Of a stretch of 7,163 bases of DNA, positions 6,542 through 7,163 are shown one piece after another. Under the pieces are notes generated by a model. That model was not told where the DNA came from. It saw nothing but the letters and a program-made list of their open reading frames with translations, and made no database searches. Each line of letters opens with the position of its first letter. The stretch's first letter is position 1. The stretch spans positions 1 through 7,163 of the forward strand of contig JAKOZM010000478.1 in the NCBI GenBank assembly GCA_029779995.1, written 5' to 3'. Source of the stretch: Actinomycetes bacterium (GTDB lineage Bacteria > Actinomycetota > Actinomycetes > S36-B12 > UBA10799). Made by a program: the position numbers and the translations under genes.

Positions 6542-7163
6542 TCAGTCACCGATGGTGGCGACCATCACCGCCTTGATGGTGTGCAGGCGGTTCTCGGCCT
6601 GGTCGAAGGCGATGTTCGAGCTGGACTCGAAGACATCGTTGGTGACCTCAAGGCCGTTGTTGAGGCCGGTGGAGGCGGCGACCTCCTGGCCGACCTTCGT
6701 GTTGGTGTCATGGAAGGCGGGCAGGCAGTGCATGAACTTCGCATCGCGCTGGCCGGTCTTCTCCAATGCTGCCCGGTTGACCTGGTAGGGCAGCAGCAGT
6801 TTCACTCGCTCGTCCCAGACCTCCTTGGGCTCACCCATGGAGACCCACACGTCGGTGTGCAGGAACTCCGCGCCGGGGATCGCCTCGTCGGGGTCCTCGG
6901 TGAGCATGACCTTGGCGCCCGACTGCTCGGCGCGCTCATGAGCGGCGTCCTGTACCTCCTGGGAGGGCCACAGGTCGCGCGGCGAGCAGATGCGAACATC
7001 GGAGCCCATGATCGCGCCCATGATGAGCAGCGAGTTGCCCATGTTCGAGCGGGCATCGCCCATGTACGCGTAGGTGATCTCGTGGGCCGGCTTGTGGGCG
7101 TGTTCGATCATCGTCTGGAAGTCGGCCAGCATCTGCGTGGGGTGCCAGTCGTCGGTCAGGCCG
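6542..7163 (-). CDS. argF: Ornithine carbamoyltransferase, C-terminal part (ArcB/ArgI type)
   Basis: The reverse strand encodes the last 206 residues of ornithine carbamoyltransferase. This enzyme joins carbamoyl phosphate and ornithine to citrulline in arginine synthesis, or runs in reverse in the arginine deiminase pathway. Visible motifs are the carbamoyl-phosphate motif HPTQ (7133-7144), [13 protein letters not shown], the ornithine-binding DVWVSMGE (6830-6853) and MHCLPAFHD (6707-6733), whose HCLP contributes to catalysis. The end, [21 protein letters not shown], and the [13 protein letters not shown] stretch fit the roughly 333-residue ArcB/ArgI group. They do not fit the short actinobacterial ArgF, where HCLPAHRG is expected. 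A catabolic ArcB role is therefore plausible, but neighbours (arcA, arcC or arg genes) are out of view. The SxRTR motif lies in the missing N-terminal third, beyond the right edge. The gene converges on the sugar operon and shares its terminator region. Confidence 0.93.
   Translation of the reverse strand, partial: GLTDDWHPTQMLADFQTMIEHAHKPAHEITYAYMGDARSNMGNSLLIMGAIMGSDVRICSPRDLWPSQEVQDAAHERAEQSGAKVMLTEDPDEAIPGAEFLHTDVWVSMGEPKEVWDERVKLLLPYQVNRAALEKTGQRDAKFMHCLPAFHDTNTKVGQEVAASTGLNNGLEVTNDVFESSSNIAFDQAENRLHTIKAVMVATIGD

Overview
This is a GC-rich window with dense, short-spaced genes and strong G/C at third codon positions. Together with the protein families seen, it points to an actinobacterium (Actinomycetota). 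The strongest evidence is an ABC sugar importer whose four proteins closely resemble, in order, motifs and approximate length, the LpqY-SugA-SugB-SugC trehalose importer of mycobacteria. I cannot fix the genus. The arginine gene at the right edge resembles the longer ArcB/ArgI-type ornithine carbamoyltransferase rather than the short actinobacterial ArgF.

Layout: (1) 1-403, minus strand: the N-terminal 134 residues of a major facilitator superfamily transporter, cut by the left edge and probably read from a leaderless GTG start. (2) 404-525: a divergent intergenic region that should hold the promoters of the transporter and of the operon to its right. (3) 526-6413, plus strand: a tight five-gene operon of substrate-binding lipoprotein (lpqY-like), two permeases (sugA-like, sugB-like), ATPase (sugC-like) and a GH13 alpha-glucosidase. 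Gaps are 25, -4, 2 and 3 nt, so the genes are very likely co-transcribed and partly translationally coupled. (4) 6414-6541: a short convergent intergenic region with two terminator-like hairpins, the second a perfect 14-bp stem. (5) 6542-7163, minus strand: the C-terminal 206 residues of ornithine carbamoyltransferase, cut by the right edge.

How the genes work together: the lipoprotein captures an alpha-linked glucose disaccharide or oligosaccharide outside the membrane. The SugA/SugB-like heterodimer carries it through, powered by two copies of the SugC-like ATPase. The cytoplasmic GH13 enzyme then probably hydrolyses it to glucose. By homology the transported sugar is trehalose, but the GH13 enzyme looks like an alpha-1,4/1,6-glucosidase rather than a classical trehalase, so the true substrate is an open question.

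I see no RNA genes, insertion sequences, CRISPR arrays, phage genes or anything that looks like an undescribed system. The window is mostly ordinary metabolism, and the findings are modest second-look points.
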